Positions 49,940-59,713 are shown, counted from the stretch's first letter. The stretch: DNA of 64,000 bases from SZUA-22 sp963751695 (GCA_963751695.1 CAVVVP010000002.1:372001-436000); one strand, 5' to 3'. Translations and numbers: made by a program. The notes: generated by a model from the sequence alone, not told the origin.

Positions 49940-50338
49940 ATGAAAACCAATCATTATGAGAGTGTTGTTATTCTAAACGCTTCTCTCGAAGATGACCAAA
50001 TTAATTCCACTCTTAATCGTATCGAAGATCAAATTTCTACCAGTGGTGGAAAGATCACAGACATCGATAAATGGGGCCGGAAAAGACTTGCATACCCAAT
50101 ACAGAAATCAAAAAGTGGCTACTATGTTGTTTACCACTTTGAATCACCACGTGAGTTAATCGCAAAGCTTGAAAGAAACTACCGCTTAGATGAAAATATC
50201 ATCAGATATCTAACAATCAAATTAGAAAAGCAAGATCTTGAGCATATTGAAAAAATGAAGCAAAAAAGAGAATCTGCTGAAGAAGTTGTAACTGATGATG
50301 GGGATAATGTTGAAGAGAAGAAAGATAGCAAAGAATAA
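49940..50338 (+). CDS. rpsF: 30S ribosomal protein S6
   Basis: Small-subunit protein that binds S18. It has 132 residues: core YESVVILNASLEDDQINSTLNRIEDQIS, KWGRKRLAYPIQKSKSGYYVVYHFES, ending in an acidic/lysine-rich tail. It is preceded by a strong GGGAGG Shine-Dalgarno and starts the rpsF-ssb-rpsR-rplI cluster. The 83-bp gap from hppA includes the Shine-Dalgarno region; no clear S6/S18 autoregulatory fold was seen. Confidence 0.95.
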   Translation: MKTNHYESVVILNASLEDDQINSTLNRIEDQISTSGGKITDIDKWGRKRLAYPIQKSKSGYYVVYHFESPRELIAKLERNYRLDENIIRYLTIKLEKQDLEHIEKMKQKRESAEEVVTDDGDNVEEKKDSKE

Positions 50339-50364
50339 TTGTGCTTTATTAAGGAGAGTATATA

Positions 50365-50853
50365 ATGGCTGATTTAAAAATGCCAGAGTTGAATAGTGTG
50401 ATGGTGGCTGGTAATTTAACAAAAGATCCAATTTTTAGAGAAACTTCAAATAATACGCCAGTTGTTAATTTTCATGTAGCTGTAAATAGAAGATACAAGG
50501 ACAGTAACAATCAATGGCAGGAAGATGTCTGTTACGTTGGTGTTGTTGCTTGGAATAAACTTGCAGATAGCTGCAGAGAAAGACTGGTAAAAGGAAGTGC
50601 AGTATTAATAGACGGTGAATTGCAGAGTAGAACTTTCAAAACAGATGAAAATAAGAATCGAACAATAGTTGAAATCAAAGCAAAAAGAATTCAATTCTTG
50701 AACAAATTTGCTAAAAACGGGGATGTTCAAATTTCTGATGAAAGTACAAATCTTGATTCTGAAGATTCAAATGAAGACTTGAACTATGAAAGCAATTCAT
50801 TCGATAAATTTTTAACCGATGAAGAGTCAAACCTTTTAAATGAGGAGAAATAA
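50365..50853 (+). CDS. ssb: Single-stranded DNA-binding protein
   Basis: Coats single-stranded DNA and recruits repair factors through its C-terminal tip. It has 162 residues. The OB fold covers about 1-112 (MPELNSVMVAGNLTKDPIFRE, CYVGVVAWNKLADSC, GSAVLIDGELQSRTFKTDE). An acidic linker follows. The usual end DDDIPF is missing: this one finishes TDEESNLLNEEK. A neighbouring frame would end KPFK* about ten bases earlier, so a small indel near the end is possible. It lies between rpsF and rpsR as in many bacteria. Confidence 0.93.
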   Translation: MADLKMPELNSVMVAGNLTKDPIFRETSNNTPVVNFHVAVNRRYKDSNNQWQEDVCYVGVVAWNKLADSCRERLVKGSAVLIDGELQSRTFKTDENKNRTIVEIKAKRIQFLNKFAKNGDVQISDESTNLDSEDSNEDLNYESNSFDKFLTDEESNLLNEEK

Positions 50854-50856
50854 GTT

Positions 50857-51078
50857 TTGAGAAATAATATTAAGACCAAAAGAGTTAAGCGAGTGATCAA
50901 TGAATATATTGATTACAAAGACGCAAAAAAACTGTATAAATTTATTAGCGATCAAGGTAAAATAATTCCAAGAAGAGTTACTGGATTAACTGCAAAGCAG
51001 CATAGAGAGTTAGTTAGAGCTATAAAGCGTGCACGTCAAATCGCAGTTTTACCTTTTATATCTGAAGCTGTTAAATAA
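50857..51078 (+). CDS. rpsR: 30S ribosomal protein S18
   Basis: Small-subunit protein, partner of S6. It has 73 residues with a TTG start at 50857 preceded by GAGGAG. The core is [51 protein letters not shown], the S18 signature. No zinc-type CxxC is present. It ends 11 bp before rplI. Confidence 0.95.
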   Translation: MRNNIKTKRVKRVINEYIDYKDAKKLYKFISDQGKIIPRRVTGLTAKQHRELVRAIKRARQIAVLPFISEAVK

Positions 51079-51089
51079 GGAGTTTAGAG

Positions 51090-51533
51090 ATGAAAATTAT
51101 ATTAAGAAAAAATTTCAACCAGTTAGGTAGTGTTGGTGACATTGTTGATGTAAAAGATGGTTACGCTAGAAACTTCCTTATTCCAAGACAAATTGCTTAT
51201 GCTGCAACTGATGGAAACCTACGAGCATTACAAGAAGAGAAAAAACAAATAGCAAAAAAAGAATCTAAAAATCTTGCTGAAGCTCAGGAGCTTAGTAATG
51301 AACTTGAAAAAGTATCTGTTACTATTCCTGTTACAGTTGGTGAAGATGAAAAGATATTTGGTTCAGTAACATCAAAAATGATATCTGATGCCCTTGTAGA
51401 AAAAGGATTTAACGTTGATCATAGAAAGATCGAAATTGAGGAACCAATTAAATCTTTAGGAATTTACAGTGTAAAGATTAAAATTCATGCTGATGTTGTT
51501 GCAAATGTTAAAACTTGGGTAGTTAGAGACTAA
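51090..51533 (+). CDS. rplI: 50S ribosomal protein L9
   Basis: Two-domain large-subunit protein. It has 147 residues. The N-terminal domain is MKIILRKNFNQLGSVGDIVDVKDGYARNFLIPRQIA, then a long connecting helix (about 44-75) and a C-terminal domain with GEDEKIFGSVTSKMISDAL. Last gene of the S6-SSB-S18-L9 cluster. A weak hairpin follows the stop. Confidence 0.96.
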   Translation: MKIILRKNFNQLGSVGDIVDVKDGYARNFLIPRQIAYAATDGNLRALQEEKKQIAKKESKNLAEAQELSNELEKVSVTIPVTVGEDEKIFGSVTSKMISDALVEKGFNVDHRKIEIEEPIKSLGIYSVKIKIHADVVANVKTWVVRD

Positions 51534-51550
51534 TCTTAAACTACTTGGAG

Positions 51551-51578
51551 ACCGACAATGCTGGTCTTTCTTATTCAA
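51551..51578 (+). terminator. Weak hairpin after rplI (possible terminator)
   Basis: AGACC (51550 region) pairs with GGTCT with a loop of nine bases, followed by TTCTTATT. The stem is only five base pairs, so it may be a partial terminator between rplI and secD or chance. Confidence 0.35.
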
Positions 51579-51623
51579 TTGTTCTATAAAAATTAAATTT
51601 ATAATTAAACTAAAAGACTTACG

Positions 51624-53513
51624 ATGAAAGAATTTAGATTTAGAATTATCATGATAGTTGGTGTACTGGCTCTCAGTATATATTTACTCTATCCAACATT
51701 TGCTGATATTCAGAATTCAAACAAGATCGAAAAAGAGTTAACTCTTTACCAGGAGTCCCTTCAACAGTCAAATCCTCAGATATCTGAAAATGAAATCTCA
51801 GATCTTATTCTAGTTAAGGAAGACAGTATTATGATCTCTGATCCTACTATACGCGAGAATAGAGATAAAAGAATGAAACTCGGCCTCGATCTTCAAGGTG
51901 GGATGTATTTGGTGATGGAAGTTAATACTGCAAAACTTCTTGAAAAACTTGTTAAAACACCTGATGATGAATTCATGGCCTATTTAAGTGCTGCAGAAGA
52001 AGCTGCAAAGATCTCTGACGAAGATATTGTAACTCTGCTAGCCACAAATATTCAAGCTGATGGAAAAAGACTAAGCAGATATTTTGGTTCAATACGTGAA
52101 GATGATGATGAGATCATCACTAGGCTGCAAGAGCAAGAAGCTGATGCTGTTACACGAGCTATTGAAATTATCAGCAATAGAGTAAACCAATACGGTGTTT
52201 CTGAGCCGAACATTCAACAGCAAGGTTCAAGAAGAATAATTATTGAGCTGCCTGGTATTTCAAAAGAAGAAGAGGCAAAAAGATTATTAGAAGGAAGTGC
52301 GCTACTTGAATTTAAATTAGTGAAAGAAGCTAACTTCACAGTCCCAATCCTTAACAGAATTGATGAGATTTTAGCACAGCAAATGGCAACAGCAGAAGAC
52401 TCTGCCCTCATTGCAGATTCTATTGATGTTAACGATCTTTCTGCTGAAGAGTTCGCAATTAAACATCCTTTCTTTGCAATTGCGATGATCAATCCAAACA
52501 GTCCATACGCTGATGCTTTTGTAAGAGAAACCGATAAAGCAAAAGTAAATGCTTTTTTAAGAAGACCAGAAGTGCAAAACATTATTCCTAATAATGTAGA
52601 GTTTTCTTACGATGCAAAACCCTTCTCAGTTCAGGAAGGTGAAAACATATTCAGGTTATTCTTAGTTAATAGAGAGGCAGAATTAACTGGTGGAGTTATC
52701 GTTGACGCAAATGCAAATATCGATCCTCAAACAACTGAGCCAATTGTAACAATGCAGATGGATGCAGAAGGCGCAAGAGAATGGGCACGTATCACAGGAG
52801 CAAACATTAACAAACGATGTGCTATTGTTCTTGATAATGCTATTTATTCAGCTCCAACAATTCAAGGAAAAATTCCTAATGGAAGCTCCAGGATTACTGG
52901 AATGGCCGATATGAACGAAGCAAGGCTATTGCAGATTGTACTTAAAGCTGGCGCATTGCCTGCTCCAGTTGATATTATCGAAGAAAGAACGGTTGGACCA
53001 TCACTTGGCCAAGATTCAATTGATCAGGGTTTCAATTCAATGATGATCGGATTTTTCTTAGTTGCAGTGTTTATGATTTTCTACTACAAAAAATCCGGTA
53101 TTGTTGCAGACCTTGCGCTGTTCTTTACTGTAGTAATTATTATGGGAATCTTAGCTGGTTTCCATGCGACATTAACATTACCAGGTATTGCTGGAATAAT
53201 ACTTACAATTGGTATGGCAGTTGACGCAAACGTGCTTATATACGAGAGAATTAGAGAAGAACTAACAACTGGGAAAACTGCTAAAGCTGCAGTACAGAGT
53301 GGCTATTCTAATTCATACTCAGCAATTCTTGACTCGAATATTACCACATTTTTTACTGCAATAATTCTTTATCAATTTGGAAGCGGACCAATTCAAGGAT
53401 TTGCTTTAACACTCATGATAGGAATTGCTGCAAGTTTATTTAGTGCATTTGTTGTAACCAGATTAGTTTTTGATATGATGGTTTCGAGTGGTAATAAAAT
53501 TAATATAGGGTAA
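51624..53513 (+). CDS. secD: Protein translocase subunit SecD
   Basis: Inner-membrane RND-type partner of SecYEG that uses the proton or sodium gradient to pull preproteins out. It has 629 residues: transmembrane helix 1 (~8-27), a large periplasmic region containing MKLGLDLQGGMYLVMEV and, further on, a longer-than-usual P1 domain, then five membrane helices with GMAVDANVLIYERIREEL, a canonical SecD motif. Immediately followed (20 bp) by secF. Confidence 0.95.
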   Translation: MKEFRFRIIMIVGVLALSIYLLYPTFADIQNSNKIEKELTLYQESLQQSNPQISENEISDLILVKEDSIMISDPTIRENRDKRMKLGLDLQGGMYLVMEVNTAKLLEKLVKTPDDEFMAYLSAAEEAAKISDEDIVTLLATNIQADGKRLSRYFGSIREDDDEIITRLQEQEADAVTRAIEIISNRVNQYGVSEPNIQQQGSRRIIIELPGISKEEEAKRLLEGSALLEFKLVKEANFTVPILNRIDEILAQQMATAEDSALIADSIDVNDLSAEEFAIKHPFFAIAMINPNSPYADAFVRETDKAKVNAFLRRPEVQNIIPNNVEFSYDAKPFSVQEGENIFRLFLVNREAELTGGVIVDANANIDPQTTEPIVTMQMDAEGAREWARITGANINKRCAIVLDNAIYSAPTIQGKIPNGSSRITGMADMNEARLLQIVLKAGALPAPVDIIEERTVGPSLGQDSIDQGFNSMMIGFFLVAVFMIFYYKKSGIVADLALFFTVVIIMGILAGFHATLTLPGIAGIILTIGMAVDANVLIYERIREELTTGKTAKAAVQSGYSNSYSAILDSNITTFFTAIILYQFGSGPIQGFALTLMIGIAASLFSAFVVTRLVFDMMVSSGNKINIG

Positions 53514-53533
53514 TTAAAGGAGACAATTAATAA

Positions 53534-54661
53534 ATGCGAATTTTAGATAATCTAAATATCGATTTCATTTCTAAAAGAAAAATAGCTTATACTATTTCTA
53601 CTGTCCTTATTCTTTTAGGTCTATTTGGAATTTTATTCCGAGGCCTCGAGTTAGGTATTGATTTTAAGGGTGGTACCGATATAGCACTCAAATTTGAGAA
53701 CCCTATTGATATAGCTGAAGTTAGGGCCGAGCTAAATAGTATTGGTCTTGGGAATATTGAAGTTAAAACTTTCGGCGGTGAAACGGGAATACTTGTTCGA
53801 ACCGAATTGCAAGTAGTTCCTAAAAACATTTTTAATCAAATGGTTTCAACTATCGAGAGTAAAATTAAAGAGTTAAATTCAGAAGCTGTCATGTCGATAT
53901 CTGACTCATCTTCTAATTCAGTCACTTTCAATTTTGAAGATATAAGTGTTATTGAAAGTATTTCGTCTGGATTGCTTAAAGCAGGTTACCAACCAAGTAG
54001 ATTGGATGACAACCATTTAATAGTTAGAGTGGGATTAGCCGATTGGTTCGAAGCAGATTTTAGAGAGAATATGCCTGACAATTCATTTGTTGTTCAGAAA
54101 GAAGATCATGTCGGACCAAAGATTGGAAGTGAACTAAAACAAGACTCTATCATTTCTGTACTTCTTGCACTTGCAGCAATTCTGATTTATTTAGGATTCA
54201 GGTTTAAGTTTGTTTTTGCTCTAGGGGCAGTTGTTGCACTCTTCCATGACGTTATTATTACGCTTGGAATGTTTGCTCTACTTCATGGAGTTTTTCCAGG
54301 ACTAAATCTCGAAATTTCAATCAGTATCGTTGCTGCTTTCTTAACAATAGTGGGGTATTCAATTAACGATACAGTGGTAGTGTTCGATAGAGTTAGGGAA
54401 AATATAAAGATTCATAAAACAGCACCTTTAGAAGACAACATGAACAAAGCAATCAACTCAACAATGAGAAGAACTATCGTCACAAGTTTAACAACATTAT
54501 TTGTTGTTACTGTGCTTCTTTTCTTCGGTGGTGATGTTCTTAGAGGATTTGCTTTCGCGCTCTTCTTTGGTGTCCTTATAGGAACGTACTCATCGGTATT
54601 TGTTGCAAGTCCATTCGTTTACGAATATGTAACTAGAGGTAAGAAGAAGATTCAGTTTTAA
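53534..54661 (+). CDS. secF: Protein translocase subunit SecF
   Basis: Partner of SecD in the SecDF export motor. It has 375 residues. FRGLELGIDFKGGTDIALKF and the six-helix membrane region with TIVGYSINDTVVVFDRVREN are SecF signatures. The terminator at 54685 follows the stop. Confidence 0.95.
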   Translation: MRILDNLNIDFISKRKIAYTISTVLILLGLFGILFRGLELGIDFKGGTDIALKFENPIDIAEVRAELNSIGLGNIEVKTFGGETGILVRTELQVVPKNIFNQMVSTIESKIKELNSEAVMSISDSSSNSVTFNFEDISVIESISSGLLKAGYQPSRLDDNHLIVRVGLADWFEADFRENMPDNSFVVQKEDHVGPKIGSELKQDSIISVLLALAAILIYLGFRFKFVFALGAVVALFHDVIITLGMFALLHGVFPGLNLEISISIVAAFLTIVGYSINDTVVVFDRVRENIKIHKTAPLEDNMNKAINSTMRRTIVTSLTTLFVVTVLLFFGGDVLRGFAFALFFGVLIGTYSSVFVASPFVYEYVTRGKKKIQF

Positions 54662-54684
54662 TTAAGGCTGTAAAAAATGAAGAT

Positions 54685-54712
54685 AAAACCTCGCAATTGC
54701 GAGGTTTTTTTT
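54685..54712 (+). terminator. Bidirectional terminator between secF and the convergent transglutaminase gene
   Basis: Palindrome AACCTCGCAATTGCGAGGTT with flanking AAAA and TTTTTTTT, giving about ten base pairs and T-runs on both strands. It lies 23 bp after the secF stop and 1 bp before the stop of the convergent gene, so it can end both transcripts. Confidence 0.85.
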
Positions 54713-54713
54713 A

Positions 54714-56141
54714 TTAATCTAGATACTCAACATCAAAACTATAATCCCATTTATCGAAATAAAGATTGCCGCCCTTCCATTCTACCTCACCCCTTTGGAA
54801 ATCGTTGGTTTCGCTTCGAGGGAATGTTTTCGCTGGATAGAGTGGTTGACCAAAATCGTCATTAACTATAAAGTGATAAGCATCATTTCCACCAAGGAAA
54901 AACCAATGGGTATCTTCATCTTCTGAATCTACTAGTCCAAATGATTGATCGAATGGCACCCAGCCAATACCTTCAAAATAGACCTCTCCCCAGTCGTGGA
55001 GGTTTTCACTCTTTGGATGCAGCATTAAACCGCTTTCCCAGCGAGCCGGTATTCCATTGTATCTTGCAAGCGTTATAAATGTAAGAGCTTTAATTCCACA
55101 ATCTCCATGTCCTCTTCTCAGACAATAATCTGAGATATTATCTATTGTAGAGTATTCTCTTGCCCCAGCCCATGGAATATTATCGTTTATCCATTTGAAT
55201 ATTTTTTTTGTAACAAGAATAGGATCTTTTTCATTTCCCACAATCTCTTCAGATAATCTTTTAACACGATCTGTAAAAACTATGTGGGGTTTTCGCTCCT
55301 TTGTAAACTTTTTATAATTCGCAGATTCTTTATTATACTGTTTAATTCTATCACTTGTAAGGTTATGCCATTCATTTACGCCAGTAAACTCAACAATTAA
55401 ATTGAATTCAGTTGGTTTACCGTTCTTTGCCATTTGCTCAGAATAAATTGTTCTGTGGGCATATTCTTTTGGAGAAATTATATAATTCTTATTGTTAATT
55501 GAAATAAGTTTAACGTTCTTTTGCCTCTTCCCTTTCTCTCTCGGAAATGGTAGCCAGCATCTAATAATTTCTCCTTCTGGGACAGCATCAGCTTCGACTG
55601 TTAACTTATAATTCAATCTCATTCGTTTTTCATCAACGAATGGTGAATCCAATTGTTTAGATTTTTTAATTACAGTCGGTAAATAAGATTCTAGAAAAAT
55701 ATCCTCCTCATCTTTTACATTTCCATCAACCTCAATCTTTCTAGCCTTTGCTTCTTTATTTATTCTGAAAAGATTTCCAGCAGAGCGATTTAAATAAAGT
55801 TTTTCATCATCAATAATTTTGAATTCTAATGAACCATCTTCTTCCCAGTTTTCAAGATCTTTTAAGGTCGCCTTTGGATAGTATTTATGAATATAGCTTA
55901 GAATATCATCTTCCGTTTTGGTAAAATCCTTTCTTATTCTATCCATTATTTCAATTTTAAATTGCAGTTCATACTTTTCAAGATCAGAAATATCTTCGCT
56001 GGATATTTGAATATTAATTAATTCTGTTGCTCTTGAAAACTCCCCATATTGTATTAGCTCATCAATATCAGAATAATTTGTTTGAGCAATCATAAATGTC
56101 GAAAGAATTAGAATCGAAGTTGCTAATAAAATTTTTCTCAT
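54714..56141 (-). CDS. Secreted transglutaminase-like cysteine protease-fold protein
   Basis: 475 residues with a signal peptide (KILLATSILILSTFMIAQ). The N-terminal half is helical with no family I recognise. The transglutaminase-like domain (about 300-430) has the triad Cys348 (RGHGDCGIKALTF), His382 (ENLHDWGEVYF) and Asp398 (VPFDQSFG). Substrate and role are unknown; such proteins can be peptidases or cross-linkers. It is convergent with secF and cotranscribed (21 bp) after the homocysteine methyltransferase gene. Confidence 0.83.
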   Translation of the reverse strand: MRKILLATSILILSTFMIAQTNYSDIDELIQYGEFSRATELINIQISSEDISDLEKYELQFKIEIMDRIRKDFTKTEDDILSYIHKYYPKATLKDLENWEEDGSLEFKIIDDEKLYLNRSAGNLFRINKEAKARKIEVDGNVKDEEDIFLESYLPTVIKKSKQLDSPFVDEKRMRLNYKLTVEADAVPEGEIIRCWLPFPREKGKRQKNVKLISINNKNYIISPKEYAHRTIYSEQMAKNGKPTEFNLIVEFTGVNEWHNLTSDRIKQYNKESANYKKFTKERKPHIVFTDRVKRLSEEIVGNEKDPILVTKKIFKWINDNIPWAGAREYSTIDNISDYCLRRGHGDCGIKALTFITLARYNGIPARWESGLMLHPKSENLHDWGEVYFEGIGWVPFDQSFGLVDSEDEDTHWFFLGGNDAYHFIVNDDFGQPLYPAKTFPRSETNDFQRGEVEWKGGNLYFDKWDYSFDVEYLD

Positions 56142-56162
56142 GTATTACTCCTCATTAGAGGT

Positions 56163-57047
56163 TTATTTTAATGAATCTATCACTTTTTTTATTGCTTTAA
56201 TATGACCAGGTGTGGTACCGCAACAGCCCCCGATAATATTCGCACCAGCTTCAATCAGTAAAGGAGTTAATTCAGCCATACGTTCGGGTGAATCTGGATA
56301 GACTTGTTTTCCATCCTCTTCAATTGGTAAGCCTGCATTAGCATGCACTAAAATTGGAATACTAGGATTAATCGAGTTAATTTCTTTTACAATTTCGATC
56401 ATTCCTTCAAATCCATTTCCACAATTTGTTCCAATTATATCAACTCCAGCATTAGTAAGTATTTCAGTCATTTGTGCTGGACTTATTCCCATCATTGTGT
56501 TGAATGATCCATCAACTCCCTTGTCAAAAGTGAAAGTTGTAATTACTTCGAGATCGCTATTCTCTTTTACAGCTTTAACTGCTAAAAGTGCTTCTTGAGT
56601 ATCATAAAAAGTTTCTATGCATATCGCATTCGCTCCACCGTCTCTCAAACCTTCGACTTGAATTTTGAAAGCATCGTATAAGTTTTCCTCTGTGACTTCA
56701 CCCATCATCAGAAATTTTCCGGTTGGGCCTACTGATCCGAGAACTAATTTATCGCCAGCTGCTTCTCGAGATATTTCAGCTGCAAGCTTATTAAGCTCAT
56801 ATGTTTTTTCACTTAATCCATATTGTTCCAGTTTAATCTTACTACCTCCAAAACTGTTAGTCTCTATTAGATCGGAACCAGCTTCGATATAGCTTTTTGC
56901 AATTTCAAGTACATCCCGTTTGTGTGTTTCATTCCACAATTCAGGGCATTCACCCATTTTCAATCCTTTTGCATAAAGGTAGGTTCCCCATCCCCCATCA
57001 GATAATATGTATTTTTGGTCATTCAGTGTGGTTAATAATAATTTCAA
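56163..57047 (-). CDS. Homocysteine S-methyltransferase-family protein
   Basis: 294 residues, the (betaine/S-methylmethionine) homocysteine methyltransferase domain alone, without the B12-binding parts of MetH. Zinc-ligand cysteines are in GTNCGNG and GGCCGTTPGHI. The N-terminal SDGGWGTYL...GSDLIETNSFGGSKIKLEQYGL fits the family. Methyl donor unknown. No S-adenosylmethionine riboswitch is seen in the 90 bp upstream. Confidence 0.87.
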   Translation of the reverse strand: MKLLLTTLNDQKYILSDGGWGTYLYAKGLKMGECPELWNETHKRDVLEIAKSYIEAGSDLIETNSFGGSKIKLEQYGLSEKTYELNKLAAEISREAAGDKLVLGSVGPTGKFLMMGEVTEENLYDAFKIQVEGLRDGGANAICIETFYDTQEALLAVKAVKENSDLEVITTFTFDKGVDGSFNTMMGISPAQMTEILTNAGVDIIGTNCGNGFEGMIEIVKEINSINPSIPILVHANAGLPIEEDGKQVYPDSPERMAELTPLLIEAGANIIGGCCGTTPGHIKAIKKVIDSLK

Positions 57048-57177
57048 ATCGACCTCAATTTAGTTTCCTTCTTTATACACAAAATTAAAAAGTTATTTAC
57101 TTAATAAATAATTTATTTCATTAAATGGGAAAAATACTTGAAATTTAAGAGTGCAAACGTTTTTCTATTCACTAATC

Positions 57178-57195
57178 ATTATTATTATTATTATT
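57178..57195 (+). repeat. ATT trinucleotide repeat (six copies)
   Basis: Six tandem ATT units just upstream of the DUF3078 gene, running into TATTTTTG (57192-57199), which fits the TAnnTTTG promoter element. A change in copy number could alter spacing and expression. Confidence 0.7.
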
Positions 57196-57230
57196 TTTGT
57201 AATCTTAATATGCAGGATTCTTTAAAATTA

Positions 57231-58079
57231 ATGAAGCATCTCTCACTTTTAATTATTTTTCTTGGTTTTTTCTCCACTTTGAAAGCAGAAGAACCAGATT
57301 CAACATTGAATACATGGGTTGGCGACTTAAAAGTTGAGTTAAATTTAAGCCAGATTGCTTTTCATAACTGGTCGAAAGGTGGTGAAAGTTCATTTTCTTT
57401 TGTTGGAATTCTTAATTGGAAAATGAAATATAAAACTGAGAATTGGAGTTTCGAGAATGAATTCTTAGCTTCTGCAGGTCGATCAAAAATTGAACCGAAC
57501 ATTCTGAAAACAACTGCAAATGAAATGTACAACGTCAGTATTTTTCGATTTGATATTGATGATACTTACCAATCACCATTCTTGAGTTTACTTGTTCGTA
57601 CACCTATTACAACCGGATATGACTATGAACAAGATCCGCCAAAAGAAATTTCCGGGTTTTTCGACCCAGGTTATGTTACACAAACTTTGGGTGTATATTA
57701 TAGCAAGAGCAATGTATTTAAGACAAGGCTTGGATTAGCTTTTGAGGAATCGTTTGCTAGTAAATTTGCAAACAGATACACAGATGATGCTGAAACTGAG
57801 TATACAGAGTATTTCAAATTTGAAACTGGTATCGAGAGTGTAACGAATGTCGAATGGTATTTAGATAAGGACATCATTTACAGAGGAACTTTACGACTTT
57901 TTAGTGGTTTCGATAGATTAAGTGTCTGGGATGTTATATGGAAGAATACAGTGACCGCAAAATTCAATGATTGGTTCAACGTAAATTTTTTATTCCTATT
58001 GGTTCACAATACAAAAGAATCTTTAAAAACTCAGATACAAGAATCAATACAAATAGGTATAGTTTATAACATATTCTAA
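57231..58079 (+). CDS. DUF3078 outer-membrane protein
   Basis: 282 residues from ATG 57231; readings that begin at 57138 add a tyrosine-run that is just the ATT repeat and are not credible. Signal peptide HLSLLIIFLGFFSTLKA. The mature start WVGDLKVELNLSQIAFHNWSKGGESSFSFVGILNWKMKY is the DUF3078 hallmark, a Bacteroidota-type family of probable outer-membrane barrels of unknown function. It ends QIGIVYNIF with a terminal aromatic. Confidence 0.83.
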   Translation: MKHLSLLIIFLGFFSTLKAEEPDSTLNTWVGDLKVELNLSQIAFHNWSKGGESSFSFVGILNWKMKYKTENWSFENEFLASAGRSKIEPNILKTTANEMYNVSIFRFDIDDTYQSPFLSLLVRTPITTGYDYEQDPPKEISGFFDPGYVTQTLGVYYSKSNVFKTRLGLAFEESFASKFANRYTDDAETEYTEYFKFETGIESVTNVEWYLDKDIIYRGTLRLFSGFDRLSVWDVIWKNTVTAKFNDWFNVNFLFLLVHNTKESLKTQIQESIQIGIVYNIF

Positions 58080-58111
58080 TTATCAAATTAGATTTTTTTA
58101 AGTCTGATCAA

Positions 58112-59713
58112 ATGAAAAAGTATAAAAAAGCCTTTATAAATGGGAAGATTTACACCTTAAATCCAAAGCAGAAGTGGGCTGAAGCAGTTGTAGTTGCAAA
58201 CGATACAATTGTTTGTGTTGGGACAAACAAGGCGGCTGAGGAGCATATAGACAAGTTCACAGAGGTAATTGATCTGAACAACAAACTTACGCTACCGGGA
58301 TTTATTGACTCTCATGCTCATGTTGTAATGGGAGGGCAGTTTCTGCTGAATGTGGATTTAACTCAAGTGAATACTAAAAAAGAGTTTTGCGAAAAAATAA
58401 AGGGCTATTTAGACAAAACTCCTAAAGAGAGATGGATAATAGGAGGAAATTGGAATCATCAAAACTGGAATCCCATCGAACTTCCAACTAAAGAATGGGT
58501 AGATGTATTCAGTCAAGATAGGCCAGTTTTTGTAAGCAGAATGGATTACCACCTTGCTTTGGCAAATTCATATGTTTTAGACCTTGCTGGAATTGATAGA
58601 AATACTGTTGACCCACCTGGAGGTGAAATCGTAAGAGATGAAAAAGGAGAGCCAACCGGTATTCTAAAAGACAAAGCCATGGATCTTGTGTACAATATCA
58701 TTCCGGAACCTTCCGAAAATGAATTTGCCAAAGCAGTAGAAGCTGCAATGTCAGAAGCTAGAAGATTAGGTGTTACATCTATTCATGATGTTTCATACGA
58801 TAATCACTTCAGAGCATTGCTGAAAGCAAATCGAGCAAATAGGCTCACATCACGCATATATACAATGCTTTTAATAAAAAATTATCAAAATATTATCAAT
58901 AATGAAATTGAATACAACTTTGGAAGTGAAAAGTTAAAGATCGGTTCAGCTAAGGCTTTTGCTGATGGTTCACTAGGATCAAAGACTGCACTTTTTTTTG
59001 AACCTTATGAGGATGAAGAAGAGTATTGCGGACTTGCGATGGAAGAATTATCTTCTGGAAAACTTGAAGAAATGATATTCGAGAGTGATAAAAATAAACT
59101 CCAATGCTGTATTCATGCAATTGGAGATAAAGCTATCTCTGAACTCCTTGATATACTTGAAAAGATGAATATTGCTAATCCAGAATGGGATAGAAGATTC
59201 AGAATTGAACATTCTCAGCATATAACTAAAGATGACATTAAACGAGCTGCAAAACTTGATGTAATAATTTCAGCGCAACCCTATCACATTTATGATGATG
59301 GCTGCTGGGCAGAGAATTTTATAGGAATCAATAGGATTAAGGATTTTTATGCATTCAGAACCATGTTAAATTCTGGAGTGAAGTTATGCTTTGGAAGTGA
59401 CTGGTCGGTTTCTACAATGGACCCGATTCTTGGAATATACGTAGCTGTCACTAGAGATACAGCAAATCATCATTTCCCAGATGGAATAATTCCTGAAGAA
59501 AAAATCACTGTTGAAGAAGCTATTGAATGTTACACGATTAATGGTGCTTATGCAAGTTTCCAAGATGAAAAGGTTGGAAGTATTGAGGTTGGAAAGTTTG
59601 CAGATATTATTGTTCTTTCAGATAATCTATTCGAGATATCACCAGAATATATCAAAGATGTAAAAGTGAAATTGACGATTTTTGATGGAGAGATCGTTTA
59701 TAAGGCTGATTGA
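58112..59713 (+). CDS. Amidohydrolase family protein (YtcJ-like)
   Basis: 533-residue metal-dependent hydrolase. The metal site begins HAHVVMGG (LPGFIDSHAHV) near residue 70. Further features are KAFADGSLGSKTALFFEPY, CCIHAIGDKAISELL, FRIEHSQHI and LCFGSDWSVS, all typical of the YtcJ subfamily that hydrolyses N-substituted formamides or other amides. No signal peptide. Substrate unknown. It converges with the permease at 59698 and the two 3' ends overlap by 16 bp. Confidence 0.86.
   Translation: MKKYKKAFINGKIYTLNPKQKWAEAVVVANDTIVCVGTNKAAEEHIDKFTEVIDLNNKLTLPGFIDSHAHVVMGGQFLLNVDLTQVNTKKEFCEKIKGYLDKTPKERWIIGGNWNHQNWNPIELPTKEWVDVFSQDRPVFVSRMDYHLALANSYVLDLAGIDRNTVDPPGGEIVRDEKGEPTGILKDKAMDLVYNIIPEPSENEFAKAVEAAMSEARRLGVTSIHDVSYDNHFRALLKANRANRLTSRIYTMLLIKNYQNIINNEIEYNFGSEKLKIGSAKAFADGSLGSKTALFFEPYEDEEEYCGLAMEELSSGKLEEMIFESDKNKLQCCIHAIGDKAISELLDILEKMNIANPEWDRRFRIEHSQHITKDDIKRAAKLDVIISAQPYHIYDDGCWAENFIGINRIKDFYAFRTMLNSGVKLCFGSDWSVSTMDPILGIYVAVTRDTANHHFPDGIIPEEKITVEEAIECYTINGAYASFQDEKVGSIEVGKFADIIVLSDNLFEISPEYIKDVKVKLTIFDGEIVYKAD

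Noticed and set aside
52214..52582. 122-residue open frame opposite secD
   Set aside because: Antisense shadow of SecD, low-complexity Ser/Ala composition.
57048..57137. S-adenosylmethionine riboswitch before the homocysteine methyltransferase gene
   Set aside because: The 90-bp region is too short and AT-rich, with no pairing pattern of a known SAM riboswitch.
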